A stretch of 64,000 nt of DNA from assembly GCA_031316155.1 (NCBI GenBank), contig JALDRB010000011.1:62001-126000 (forward strand). Reading direction: 5' to 3'. Position numbers and translations under genes: made by a program. The stretch is from Candidatus Scalindua sp. GTDB taxonomy: Bacteria; Planctomycetota; Brocadiia; Brocadiales; Scalinduaceae. Positions 50,265-61,075 of this stretch are shown in pieces. How positions within the stretch are numbered: position 1 is the first letter of the stretch; every line of letters begins with the position of its first letter. The notes beneath the pieces were generated by a model. That model saw only the letters and a program-made list of their open reading frames with translations. It was not told the origin of the DNA and ran no database searches.

Positions 50265-50605
50265 CGATTTAGGATTTGATATTTCAGATTTACGAGTGGC
50301 GAATTACGATTTGGCAAAATATGAGTAATTATTAACCGCTCCCCGGACCAGGTGCCGAGGACAAGAAGCCGCACCCGTCTGAACTGCCTGGCCGGGCGGG
50401 AAGAGCGCAAAGAAGATTAAGAGTTAGGTGGTAAGATACTTATTTAACAAGTGTGTATTACACACCCCGTTTGCTTACGCAGCCACCCCTCTTTTTAGAG
50501 GATTAAGGGATTTTTTACTGGATTTCGCTGAAATGCACTAACATTTTACCGCTGCACAAAAAAACGTAAATCCAAAATCGTAATTCGTAAATCTAAAATT
50601 TTTCT
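50265..50605. repeat. Inverted-repeat-bounded intergenic element
   Basis: The left arm (GATTTACGAGTGGCGAATTA then CGATTTGG, about 50,288-50,313) is the reverse complement of the right arm (CCAAAATCGTAATTCGTAAATC, about 50,573-50,594). Between them is a GC-rich patch at 50,339-50,412, unlike the surroundings. Non-coding, MITE-like by structure. Confidence 0.5.
50448..50520 (+). repeat. Direct repeat upstream of TpsB
   Basis: GTGTATTACACACCCCGTTT then GCTTACGCAGCCACCCCTC; a same-orientation match is at 54,612-54,680. The two copies bracket the TpsB-cyclase gene pair. Confidence 0.6.
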
Positions 50606-50657
50606 GGACTCGTTCGGGTTAGGTGTTCTGTTTGAGAGTTGTAGAGGAGATCATAAA

Positions 50658-52442
50658 ATGTTGAATCCGATTAGAACTCTGCAGGTTAGGTTTTCAAAGT
50701 TCTTGCCAATCTGTTTCGGTATCTTACTCATTACTTTTGCTTCTCCTTATTCTTATGGGCAGGGAGCTCTGGGTATTGATCCAACCAGAAGGAGTGGAGA
50801 AATACCTCCTCTACTGGAGGATCAACCGTATAGAAAACCTCCGGGTAGTGTCTTGCCTCCTCTTCCTCTTCCTCAAAAAGAAGAACTTGGACAGTTGCCT
50901 CTTATTCGTATCTTCATTCGTGAGATTAATATTACCGGCAACACTGTGTTTACGAGAGAGGAATTAGCCGAAGTATTAGAGTCATATGAGAACCGGGAAT
51001 TGACCAATGAAGATTTAGAGACGCTTCGGTTGAAGTTGACACTCTTTTATATAAATAACGGTTATGTAAACTCAGGGGCCGTAATCCCTGACCAATCAGT
51101 GGCTGACGGCGTTATTACGTTTCACATTATTGAGGGTGAATTAACGCGTATTGAGGTGGAGGGGAACAGGTGGTTTCGTGATAGCTATATCAGGAAAAGA
51201 TTAGCCCTTGGTGCCGGCCGACCCCTTAATATTAATTCTTTACAGCAAAGCCTCCGTCTCCTGCAGGAGGATTCACGCATCCATCAAGTGAATGCAGAAC
51301 TTACGCCGGGGTTGAAACCCGGTGAAAGTTTCTTAAAGGCAGGGGTTAAAGACAGGTTTCCTTATGGGGTTGGGATGGTATTTAATAATTACCAGTCCTC
51401 GACGATTGGTGCTGAACGATGGACAACGACAGTGTCGAACCAGAATCTGCTTGGATTGGGTGATTTATTGAGCTTGAGCTATGGAGGATCTGAGGGGCTT
51501 AAACGTCAGATTAATGCCTCCTATACGATCCCCATTAACGCCCGCGATACTACTCTTTCACTTCAGTACAGGATGAATGATTTTGATGTCGTGGAAGAGC
51601 CATTTGCCCCTCTTGACATTAGAACTGAGACAGAAAACTACAATATTACCCTGAGGCATCCAATCTATCGAAGTACAAATCATGAATTTGCTTTAGCGAT
51701 TACAGGGGAACAGCTCCACAGTGAGACCTTCCTGTTGCACGAACCTTTCTCATTTTCAGCGGGTGAGAAGCGTGGCAAGTCAAACATAACGGCCTTACGT
51801 TTTGCCCAGGAGTGGACGAATCGTACACAGAATCAGGTGATTGCTTCACGATCACGTTTCTCTGTAGGGATAGACGTTCTGGGCGCCACAAACAATCGCT
51901 CGGGCAACAGTAACGGTGTTGCTGACGGTCAGTTCTTCTCCTGGCTGGGACAGTTTCAGTGGGCAAGACGTCTGAAACTTTTGGATATACAGACGTTATT
52001 TAGGACTGATATTCAACTGGCCAACAAGCCACTCTTGCCGCTCGAACAGATTGCAGTTGGGGGGAGGTACAGTGTGCGTGGATATCGGGAGAACCTCATG
52101 GTTAGAGATAATGCCTTTATTACATCATTTGAAACCTGTGTCCCGATTGTTCAAAATAAACGATGGGCGGATTATGTGGAATTAGTACCCTTTGTGGATT
52201 ACGGAAAGTCGTGGTTCGGGAGGGCCTGGAACAGGAAGGAACCTCATACACCTGATCCAAAGGCTATTGCAAGTATTGGTGTAGGGGTTCGATGGGCGGT
52301 TACACTGCCGGAACCAATTCAGATAAGACCGCAATTTGAATTTTTCTGGGGGCATCGTTTAAACAATGTCAAGACTTCATCAGGAGACCATGATCTGCAG
52401 GATGACGGGATTCATTTCCAGTTTAGTTTAGGGTTGTTTTAG
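50658..52442 (+). CDS. TpsB transporter (ShlB/FhaC/HecB family)
   Basis: 594 aa outer-membrane pore for the TpsA proteins. Signal peptide ends YSYGQ. A Pro-rich linker (KPPGSVLPPLPLPQKEELG) leads into POTRA1 at about 77-155 (IRIFIREINITGNTVFTREE, and GVITFHIIEGELTRIEVEG) and POTRA2 to about 235, then a 16-strand barrel to the C-terminal FQFSLGLF. The loop-6 signature VRGYRE is at residues 473-478, with the Arg required in family members. It is the only TpsB here, so it presumably serves all three TpsA proteins. Convergent with the CHASE2 cyclase. Confidence 0.95.
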   Translation: MLNPIRTLQVRFSKFLPICFGILLITFASPYSYGQGALGIDPTRRSGEIPPLLEDQPYRKPPGSVLPPLPLPQKEELGQLPLIRIFIREINITGNTVFTREELAEVLESYENRELTNEDLETLRLKLTLFYINNGYVNSGAVIPDQSVADGVITFHIIEGELTRIEVEGNRWFRDSYIRKRLALGAGRPLNINSLQQSLRLLQEDSRIHQVNAELTPGLKPGESFLKAGVKDRFPYGVGMVFNNYQSSTIGAERWTTTVSNQNLLGLGDLLSLSYGGSEGLKRQINASYTIPINARDTTLSLQYRMNDFDVVEEPFAPLDIRTETENYNITLRHPIYRSTNHEFALAITGEQLHSETFLLHEPFSFSAGEKRGKSNITALRFAQEWTNRTQNQVIASRSRFSVGIDVLGATNNRSGNSNGVADGQFFSWLGQFQWARRLKLLDIQTLFRTDIQLANKPLLPLEQIAVGGRYSVRGYRENLMVRDNAFITSFETCVPIVQNKRWADYVELVPFVDYGKSWFGRAWNRKEPHTPDPKAIASIGVGVRWAVTLPEPIQIRPQFEFFWGHRLNNVKTSSGDHDLQDDGIHFQFSLGLF

Positions 52443-52609
52443 TGGATGTTTCATTAAGGAAGACGTTCAAGTGCCAGCTAAGACTTTACGAACTTATTTA
52501 CCTATGCATTAATTTATTACAGAAAAATCTACGATAAAACTATCAATTGGTTTTTATCGATGAAAGTCGTATACCATCATTTTCTTGCCTTATAAATGAT
52601 GCTATAGTT

Positions 52610-54562
52610 TTATTTCTGATTTTGTAAAGATCCGTTTTGTCCAACAATACGGTATACGCCTATTTTTTCACTCCTTCCTTTTAAAGTAGTTTCACCTACT
52701 TTGAGGGTTACAAATTGGTGGTTCAGATAACGTAGAGTAGCTTCTCCAATAAGGATACGGCACCCTGTTTCAGGGGGACTCATATCAAGGGTGTTATTAT
52801 CCAAACTTTCCAGCCTTGAGGCTATGTTAGCGGTATCACCGATTGTTGTGTATTTCAGTCTTTGTGCACTACCGAGACTGCCGGCTACTATTGATCCGGT
52901 AAAAATTCCAATGCGCATTCCTGTCGTGGGCAGGTTTTGTTCCTGCCAGCGTGTATTAAGCTGGTTCATCTTTAATTCCATGGCTAAGGCACAATTTACT
53001 GCATTCACGGCATCCTGACTTATCTCTGTCTCGCTGTTTCGGGGAAGTGGTACACCGAAATTTGCCTTGAGACCGTCACCTGCATAATCGTCAATTACCC
53101 CACCATGTTCAACAACTAATTGGGCCATGGTTTCCATATACGTATTTAACCAGTTCATGAGTGCCTGTGGTTCCATTTTTTCTGATACCGACGTAAACCC
53201 TTTCAAGTCCGTAAATAATACTGTAGCCGTTATCTTTTGAGAGCGGGGACGGTTACCTTCAAGAAACTGGTCTCGCTGCTTCCAGACGACATCGGCAATT
53301 TCTTTCGAGACGTGCCTTGAAAAGAGATGCATAAGGAGTGCTCTCTGTTCTTTCTCCAGTTTTGATATATAGGGGGTAACAACTACAGCAGAGAGAAACC
53401 AGGCTATTGCCGAAGGTACGAAAGGTATCCACCATTTACTTAAAAATGCAAAGTATACAATACATGCGTGAAACAATATAACACTCGTGGCCAAAAGGGA
53501 AAAACGCCATGGTGATCGAATTTTCAGCCCTGTAAATCCTCCGATAACACTCCAAACCAGGATCCATAACCACTCAAGCCAATCGTTCATTGTTAGTATG
53601 TACGTATCGCCTGCCAGGCTGGTTCTCAGTAACTGACTTACCATATGAGCGTGTAATGAAATTCCGGAAACCTGTTGATTGTTACTTGAGTCACGGCTGT
53701 AAGGTGTGTAAAAGAAGTCTTTTACACCTTCAGCTGTAACGCCAATCATTACAATTTTATCTTTGATTATTTCTGGTTCAATTTTTCCGGATAAGAGATC
53801 CGTTAAAGTAATAGAGGGAAATGTATTTTGAGTTTCTTTAAAATCGAGGAGAAATTGATAACCTCGAGCATCAGCACCTACATATCCACCATCATTAGAT
53901 TCAAACGGCCTTATTGTAGTAGTTTTTCCAAGCCGGATATGTTGTGGGTTTGACCCGTCGGGTTGGGGCGTAATCCCTTCCTCCTGCAAGTAAAGAAGTG
54001 CTAATCGTAGTGCAAATGAATAGGAAATTGTTTTCCCGTCATCGAGGAAGATCAGGCTACGACGGACGATACCTCCGGGATCAACGATGATGTCGTTGAA
54101 GCCAATCTGGTCGGTATTTTCATGTGCTTTAGGAGGTGGTATCCCTATTTCGACATCATTACCGAATTTCATAACAGTTACGATATGGCTGTTTTGGGTC
54201 AGGATCTCATCAAGTTCTTCACTTCCGGGTGGTACAGGGATATCCCGATAAATATCCAAACCAATGGCTCGTGGCTGATAAATGGTAAGTGTTTTTAACA
54301 CCTTGGCGATTGTGGAGTCGGTTAATGGCCAACGTCCCTGGTTGTGGATATCACGTTCGGAAATAGTTATGAGAACAATCCGAGAATGGGATACCGGATC
54401 CTTATCCTTAGGACTTAATCTAATGAACCAGTCATAGGTAGCAAGTTCCAGGTATTCAAGTCTGCCTGTACTGCGCAGGCCGGTAATAGTGAAAAAAACC
54501 AGTATACTTACCAATAAGCTTATAGAGAGTGGTGATCGTAATTGTCTCTGCAATGATCTCAT
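52610..54562 (-). CDS. CHASE2-domain class III nucleotidyl cyclase
   Basis: 650 aa membrane receptor cyclase. N-terminal TM (about 12-30), extracytoplasmic CHASE2 domain (about 40-315: YDWFIRLSP, RAIGLDIYRD, IKDKIVMIGVTAEGVKD), three TM helices (about 327-395), then a cyclase domain (about 440-635). Metal-binding Asp452 (LFTDLKGFT) and Asp496 (YAGDGLKANFG) are present, as is GDTANIASRLES. The position that is Lys in adenylyl cyclases is Asp492 and the second purine position is Thr572, so the nucleotide made is uncertain. It lies 530 bp ahead of the CHAT gene on the same strand (downstream of it). Confidence 0.9.
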   Translation of the reverse strand: MRSLQRQLRSPLSISLLVSILVFFTITGLRSTGRLEYLELATYDWFIRLSPKDKDPVSHSRIVLITISERDIHNQGRWPLTDSTIAKVLKTLTIYQPRAIGLDIYRDIPVPPGSEELDEILTQNSHIVTVMKFGNDVEIGIPPPKAHENTDQIGFNDIIVDPGGIVRRSLIFLDDGKTISYSFALRLALLYLQEEGITPQPDGSNPQHIRLGKTTTIRPFESNDGGYVGADARGYQFLLDFKETQNTFPSITLTDLLSGKIEPEIIKDKIVMIGVTAEGVKDFFYTPYSRDSSNNQQVSGISLHAHMVSQLLRTSLAGDTYILTMNDWLEWLWILVWSVIGGFTGLKIRSPWRFSLLATSVILFHACIVYFAFLSKWWIPFVPSAIAWFLSAVVVTPYISKLEKEQRALLMHLFSRHVSKEIADVVWKQRDQFLEGNRPRSQKITATVLFTDLKGFTSVSEKMEPQALMNWLNTYMETMAQLVVEHGGVIDDYAGDGLKANFGVPLPRNSETEISQDAVNAVNCALAMELKMNQLNTRWQEQNLPTTGMRIGIFTGSIVAGSLGSAQRLKYTTIGDTANIASRLESLDNNTLDMSPPETGCRILIGEATLRYLNHQFVTLKVGETTLKGRSEKIGVYRIVGQNGSLQNQK

Positions 54563-54611
54563 GTAAACTTTTATGTAATAGCCTATAAGTTAAAAATCTA
54601 TATCTGTTTGG

Positions 54612-54680
54612 CGTGTATTATACACTCCGTCTGCTTGCGCAGCCACCCCCTTTCTAGAGGGCTTAGAGGTGTGTTTCTGG
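54612..54680 (+). repeat. Direct repeat upstream of the cyclase
   Basis: GTGTATTATACACTCCGTCT then GCTTGCGCAGCCACCCCC, matching 50,448-50,520. It lies in the leader of the cyclase gene. Confidence 0.6.
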
Positions 54681-54779
54681 ATTTTGCAGAATGGATACAT
54701 AATAGGTAAATTATAAAGTTTTTTGGTTTTGGATCAACCGGGTTGTCACTTGAAAAAACTTTTATAATGAATAGGTATT

Positions 54780-54935
54780 TTTGATTTTCCACTTCTTGAA
54801 CAAACAGTTAAAGACAATGTCCGCAAAAATGATGAGGTAATTGCAAAAGAGCATGATATTGAAATTCAGTTCATTCGAAAACCTCATATTCGAAAATATG
54901 ACATTATCAGGAATATTATAAAAGAACACCTTTAA
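54780..54935 (+). pseudogene. Fragment of the mobile protein family seen at 37.4-39.0 kb
   Basis: Plus strand reads FPLLEQTVKDNVRKNDEVIA then KEHDIEIQFIRKPHIRKYDI and IRNIIKEHL, which parallels LRDGIIENAQHIAQKNNLDI and EYTRKKNFRKEDRIQEIIKQ of the 38-39 kb pseudogene. Only about 50 residues survive. Confidence 0.4.
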
Positions 54936-55091
54936 ATTTTCGAGTGTCCAGAGGTTCGTATATCAAAGATTCCTGCTAAAGCTTGTTCACGCATGCTTAA
55001 AGCGCAAGACATGAGGGAATGACAGCTTTGGAAAAATAAATAAAAAGCGAAAAAACTAAACCGGACAATGCTGATTTTCATTCCATCCAGT

Positions 55092-57479
55092 TTACAACCA
55101 ATTGTTGATCAACAGGAAAGGAGACCAGTAGCAGGGATGTGCAAAACGTTGATCATTTAACAGCTTTAACTGTGCTTTCTGAAGGGCCTTCGACCTTGAG
55201 ACAGACGGATCTTGAATTTGCCGGTAAAATTCTGATATCAGCAACGAAGATGCCTGATCATTTATATACCATAAAGTAGCTATTGCACTCCTGGCGCCGG
55301 CCTTGACGGCAACACCAGCAAGGCCGAGAGCGGCACGGTCATCACCGGCTGCAGTTTCACAGGCACTTAATATCAGGAGTTCAAGCGGGTCTTCACGAAA
55401 CTGAAACAGCCCCACAAATTGACTGAGTTGGTCCATTGTAAGTTTATCATCATAGGTAAGGAGAAACGTGTTTGCGACATTATTTCCGAATTGACCATGG
55501 GAGGCTATGTGGAGGATGCTCAATTGTTCATCCCTCAATTTTTCCTCCAGAGTAGTAGTGGTGAATTCCTGATTGATGAGTTGATTATCTCCGTAGATTG
55601 TGCGAATTGTTTCGAGTTCGGTTGATACATTTGGTAACGGAGGGTAGCCTTGTACTGATTCAGTAAGTCCTACTGCCAGCATCTTACTCCTTTCTCTATC
55701 GATTGGCCGAGGATTTGTAAGATCCAGACCCGGTGTAGTTGCAAGTGCATACCTGCTGATAAGAAACTGCTCTCCATCATGTAGTGTCGCCATAGGAATG
55801 GTTCGGAGTGGACCGTCCGGAACAAAGACCAGCGTATCGATGGTTAAGGATTTCAAATCACGTTCCAGAGGGCTGATTAACCAGTCATATAATTTTTGAG
55901 CGTGAGGAAGGTATTCACGTGTGGTACGTTTTTCCAGTTTCTTGCGGAATATCCTTACCTCTTGAGTGAGGTCGTCTATCCCAACCGGGACAGAAAAGCG
56001 TTTTAGACCGGAAGGGAGGCTTACAAGGAGTTCTGTCCTGTCTGGAAGAAGTATCGGGTACACTACTACTGCCGATTGGGAGACAATATCAAGTCCTGTG
56101 ATTTTTGATCGGGCTGCATCAACGCAATCGTCACGAAAATAATCGCGCAGGTCGTCAAGTTTGAGTAGTTCTACCGCTACACGTGCTTCAATAAGATACG
56201 GTTCGTATTGTTCTGCGCTCTTCAATGAAGCTGCTTGTTGCAGTAAAAGATCTACCAGTTCAAAGGAGACAGATCCTATACTTTTGTTGAATGATGTTTG
56301 AGGTCTCTTATAGCCAAGAGACATTTCCTGACGAATTGACTGAATGGTATGTATTGAACGTCTATATGCAGAGATTGCATCATCCATTTTCCCTAATGCC
56401 TTAAGTAAGCGTCCAGACTGCCACTGCCACTGGTAAAGAGATTCAGGCAGGTTCTTTTGCTGCGCAGAAAATATGGCCCTCCGTGTTAAATCAAGTGCCT
56501 CCTGATATCGGTGCTCTTCTTCGTAAAGTTTACCAAGATTTCCCCAGGCGTACGATATTGCGCTGTAGTCGTCTATGTCAGCAGCAACCGCAACCGATTC
56601 ACTGAAAATCTCTGAGGCGAGAAGTAAGAGTTCGTCTTTGAATTCAGGAAGATGTGGTCGAATATCGCGGTAAGCCAGGCCGATGTTGATCATCCCGCAG
56701 GCCTTGTCATGTGAATTAGCCATATTACGATACCGTTCCAAAGCCATGTCAAGCAATCCCTTCGCCCTTTTATACTCTCCATCCTTTATAGAAACCGTTG
56801 CGGCATTTGTGAGCGTTCTTGAAGCCAGTGCATGATTGCCGATTGTTTTTGAGAGTGTTAAACTTTTTACATAGCTATCAAAGGCTTCTTTGTACTTTTC
56901 CTGGGAACTAAAGAGATTCCCAAGATTATTCAAGATGATGGCTGAAAGTGAAGGCAAACCCTGATCATATGCCATATCAAGGCCTTCGTTCAAATAACGG
57001 TAGGCTTTGTCAACGTTTCCAGTAGTGATATAAGCATTACCAATATTACCGAGGGTAGATGCTATTTTTGCCCAATTGCCCGATTCTTCGGCCAGAACGA
57101 GAGCATGTTCAAGGTTTTTGAGAGCATTCTTGTATTGGCCGATAGACTCATACGCCCTGGACAAGTGGTTAAGTGCTTCTATCTGTTCTTCCTGCCTCTC
57201 TTCCTTTTCAAACAAATTAGCAGCTTTAGTCCAATTTGCTATAGCCCCTTCGAAGTCACCCTGCTGGTATGACGTTTGAGCCTGTTCTGAATAGTGTTCA
57301 GGAGATGAAGTCTCTTTTGGAGAAAAAATGCCTGCAAATCCATTGTTGTTGGATAGAACGAAAATCCCCATAAAGCAATAAAGAATGAAGTTACGGGACC
57401 CAACTTTCCAATAATTTGCAAAAGGGAGTTTTTTTCCCCAGGTGAGAAGCGATTTTGTGTCTGTTCGCATCTTATACAT
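55092..57479 (-). CDS. TPR-CHAT protein (caspase-like peptidase)
   Basis: 795 aa. A hydrophobic segment at about 28-50 (FILYCFMGIFVLSNNNGFAG) suggests export or anchoring. Residues about 60-390 are TPR units (SYQQGDFEGAIANWTKAANL, GQYKNALKNLEHALVLAEES). The CHAT domain occupies about 490-795, with catalytic His661 (ILHIASHGQFG) and Cys707 (LILSACETAAGDDRA), followed by AGARSAIATLWYINDQA. CHAT proteins are clan CD cysteine peptidases. AGGAGG lies just before ATG 57,479; ATG 57,470 is an alternative. It is adjacent to the CHASE2 cyclase and the TPS system, as in cyanobacteria. No CRISPR or gRAMP gene is near, so it is not a craspase. Confidence 0.92.
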   Translation of the reverse strand: MYKMRTDTKSLLTWGKKLPFANYWKVGSRNFILYCFMGIFVLSNNNGFAGIFSPKETSSPEHYSEQAQTSYQQGDFEGAIANWTKAANLFEKEERQEEQIEALNHLSRAYESIGQYKNALKNLEHALVLAEESGNWAKIASTLGNIGNAYITTGNVDKAYRYLNEGLDMAYDQGLPSLSAIILNNLGNLFSSQEKYKEAFDSYVKSLTLSKTIGNHALASRTLTNAATVSIKDGEYKRAKGLLDMALERYRNMANSHDKACGMINIGLAYRDIRPHLPEFKDELLLLASEIFSESVAVAADIDDYSAISYAWGNLGKLYEEEHRYQEALDLTRRAIFSAQQKNLPESLYQWQWQSGRLLKALGKMDDAISAYRRSIHTIQSIRQEMSLGYKRPQTSFNKSIGSVSFELVDLLLQQAASLKSAEQYEPYLIEARVAVELLKLDDLRDYFRDDCVDAARSKITGLDIVSQSAVVVYPILLPDRTELLVSLPSGLKRFSVPVGIDDLTQEVRIFRKKLEKRTTREYLPHAQKLYDWLISPLERDLKSLTIDTLVFVPDGPLRTIPMATLHDGEQFLISRYALATTPGLDLTNPRPIDRERSKMLAVGLTESVQGYPPLPNVSTELETIRTIYGDNQLINQEFTTTTLEEKLRDEQLSILHIASHGQFGNNVANTFLLTYDDKLTMDQLSQFVGLFQFREDPLELLILSACETAAGDDRAALGLAGVAVKAGARSAIATLWYINDQASSLLISEFYRQIQDPSVSRSKALQKAQLKLLNDQRFAHPCYWSPFLLINNWL

Positions 57480-57713
57480 ATACCTCCTCTTATATGGTTA
57501 GCTTCTTTTTCAGCAACCATAGTTAATAGAAAGATTGAAACATAATAAACTATTCTTATCAATTTGGGGAAAGGTTTCAACAAAAAAAGCCATAAAAAGG
57601 CATATCAGTTCACGGGGTCACGCTTCAAGGGGTCAAAAAGGCTGATAAAGTTTCTAACTACAGAATCCGATAATGGTGATAATGTCGTGCAATTGAACAG
57701 GTAAAAAATGTGA

Positions 57714-58904
<1,191 letters not shown>

Positions 58905-59175
58905 TCTTCTCTTGATCGATCTATTTCATATCAGTTCATGTTTTTGATTTACGATTTAAGATTTCTTAATTAAACCCAAATTAAGCGATTTTAAATTTGC
59001 GACAAAAAAAATATCAAAATTGCTCAATTTAACCTGGTGAAAATTGTTCTGGAGTAGCACCCCAAGGCTCTCTTATTAAAAAAATTCTCCAGGATTGCAT
59101 TTTTGATCCCATTTTGCCAAACCTGGACGTACCTCTCCTGCAGACAATTGGTTTTCAGCTTGAAAATTGCTACAT
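58905..59175. other. Spacer with repeat trace
   Basis: TTTTTGATTTACGATTTAAG at about 58,940 resembles the arms of the 50.3-kb inverted repeat. The rest may include the left end of the IS1380 element; its exact boundary was not found. Confidence 0.35.
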
Positions 59176-60570
59176 CTAAACAACTATTGGTATGGGAGTT
59201 TGACTTCGTTGCCATAAAACATCAAATTGTAAATTATCCATCACTGCCCGGGTTACCTTAAGGATTAGTTGCCGTCCTGTACCCATTATCTTCGCAGCAA
59301 AATCCAGTGCCTTCCTCCTCACCGTTGTTGCATAACTGCCTATTGGCATTACTTCTTTTAACACGTCTTCTTTATATGTCTCAAACAAAAAGAATGATAT
59401 GAGCATGCAATAATATACTACACTATTGGGCACAAATCTCTTAAATGGTAACTCTTCAAATCCAAAATCCTTCAGCCCTCTGTGGGGTAATTCATCTGCT
59501 CCTCTCATGTGATGGCTCTCTATGATTGTTTCTGTCTTCACCAATCTTCTCTCTTCTGCCTTAGTGTGGCAATTGACTAACACTTCTTGATTAACCCCTA
59601 TATTCGTGAGAGTTACATTGTCTGGTCGTGCAAAGTCCAATAACCTTTGTTCTCCCTCATGACTCAATCGGGTATATATCGCGCGATAAAACTTCTTCCA
59701 CGATTCACATCGGTAGCCAAACTCCAAATACTCCCACTCCTGATTCCCACTGCGATAGATCTTCCATTGACTTTCAGACTGTACACCAACATACTCCTTC
59801 ACTCCTCTATACATCTTACCCGTACAGATAAACCCTATTCCCAGCTTGTCACATTCTCGCAAGATCTTCTCATCAAAAAATCCACTATCCAGCCTGACTA
59901 TTATTGTAACTGTCTCTTGGTATTCCTTGCGGATTACCTGCACAAGGTCCTTCATCATATTCACTACGGAATTGTCATAGTTGCTGTGTTTCTTGCCGCC
60001 TCGAAAGATCGCGTCTATTATCTTTCCTTTCCAAATGGCTTGTAACGGTTGAAAGCCTTTTACCTTCTTGTAGGTCGGTTGTACTCCATTTCGCTTCTTC
60101 GCCTCATCATTGTCCATTACCATGGTATCTATCGTTATCTCTATGACATCAGGCTTTTCAAGCCTCAGCCTCCAGATAAACATCTTTCGTAATATCTTCC
60201 GAAATGACCCTCCACATACCCACGAAAACGATTTGTAAAATCGTTTTATCTGATGCGATGACACCATCTCTTCCTGGCTATTCTCTATTACTGATGCATA
60301 CCCTTTATCTCTTTTTAACTGATCAAATGAGTTCAGGTGACGACTCGTTCCATCGTAAAACCAACAAAATATCTGCTTGAATATATTCCACACCGGTAGA
60401 CCTTTCTTGTTTCTTCTGATATTCCCAAAAAGGTCTTCTAATAACGGGTATATTTCTACACTGCTCAAATACTTTACGAATAAATTCATTCCTCCCCTGC
60501 CCGTTAGTGTGTCACTTGTTACGCCTATTTTGCTAATCTTACACTTGCTTTTAAAATCATTTTTCTTCAT
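59176..60570 (-). mobile_element. IS1380-family transposase, intact
   Basis: 464 aa from ATG 60,570, chosen because GAGGAAAG lies 6-8 bp upstream; the open frame extends further up without a ribosome site. DDE-type features: Asp in EITIDTMVMDND, Asp in IIVRLDSGFFDEKILRECD, and a C-terminal Glu region after HHMRGADELPHRGLKDFGFE. LPHRGLKDF and FVPNSVVYYCMLISFFLFE are typical of this IS1380 subgroup. Probably active or recently active, since it is undamaged; a decayed relative is at 24.2-24.5 kb. Terminal inverted repeats were not identified with confidence. Confidence 0.88.
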
Positions 60571-60679
60571 AATACTTTCCTCACTTATTGGGTGATAGTT
60601 TTTGTTTTCTGGAAATGTATTATAACAAATTGCTATCACCTTTTAAGTGAGTTTTAAGCATTCTTACCAATTACAAATC

Positions 60680-61075
60680 GCTCAGCTTAGGTATTAATAA
60701 GACGTGGACAGAAGAGAAGTGTACGAGGCATTTAAAAGGGATTGATGAGAGAATTGAAGAGATATTAAAAGAGTGTGAACAGGTAGATATTAGAGAAGAG
60801 GATAATGCCAGCCTTGTCAAGCTCAAAGGGGAACTGGTAAAAAAAGAGGAGATGCCATTCAGAGTACAAGCTATCATGGAAGAGATAAAGCGAGAAAAGA
60901 AAACGAGTGTGAATGAGACGGACAAGGATTGCGTAAAGATAAAGGGAAAACAAGGTATTCACGCTGGATATAACAGTCAGATAGTAGTGGATGAGAAACA
61001 CGGATTAATAGTAAATTGTGATGTGGTTCAAGAGAACAACGATACCAATCAGTTTTCACGTCAGATTAACCAGGC
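60680..61075 (+). pseudogene. IS1182-like transposase middle fragment
   Basis: An open stretch reads TWTEEKCTRHLKGIDERIEE, then GKQGIHAGYNSQIVVDEKHG and LIVNCDVVQENNDTNQFSRQ, the central region before the second catalytic Asp of IS1182-type transposases. Both ends are missing: the left abuts the IS1380 element, the right joins GC-rich sequence without a frame break. Confidence 0.7.

Noticed and set aside
56945..56965. GGCAAACCCTGATC inside the CHAT gene as a second c-di-GMP aptamer
   Set aside because: Lies in coding sequence on the opposite strand and lacks GCAAAG and the paired stems.
55092..57479. TPR-CHAT as a craspase (type III-E CRISPR) component
   Set aside because: No CRISPR array, no gRAMP/Cas7-11-like gene and no Cas1/Cas2 in the window; the neighbours are TPS and cyclase genes, the common context of other TPR-CHAT proteins.
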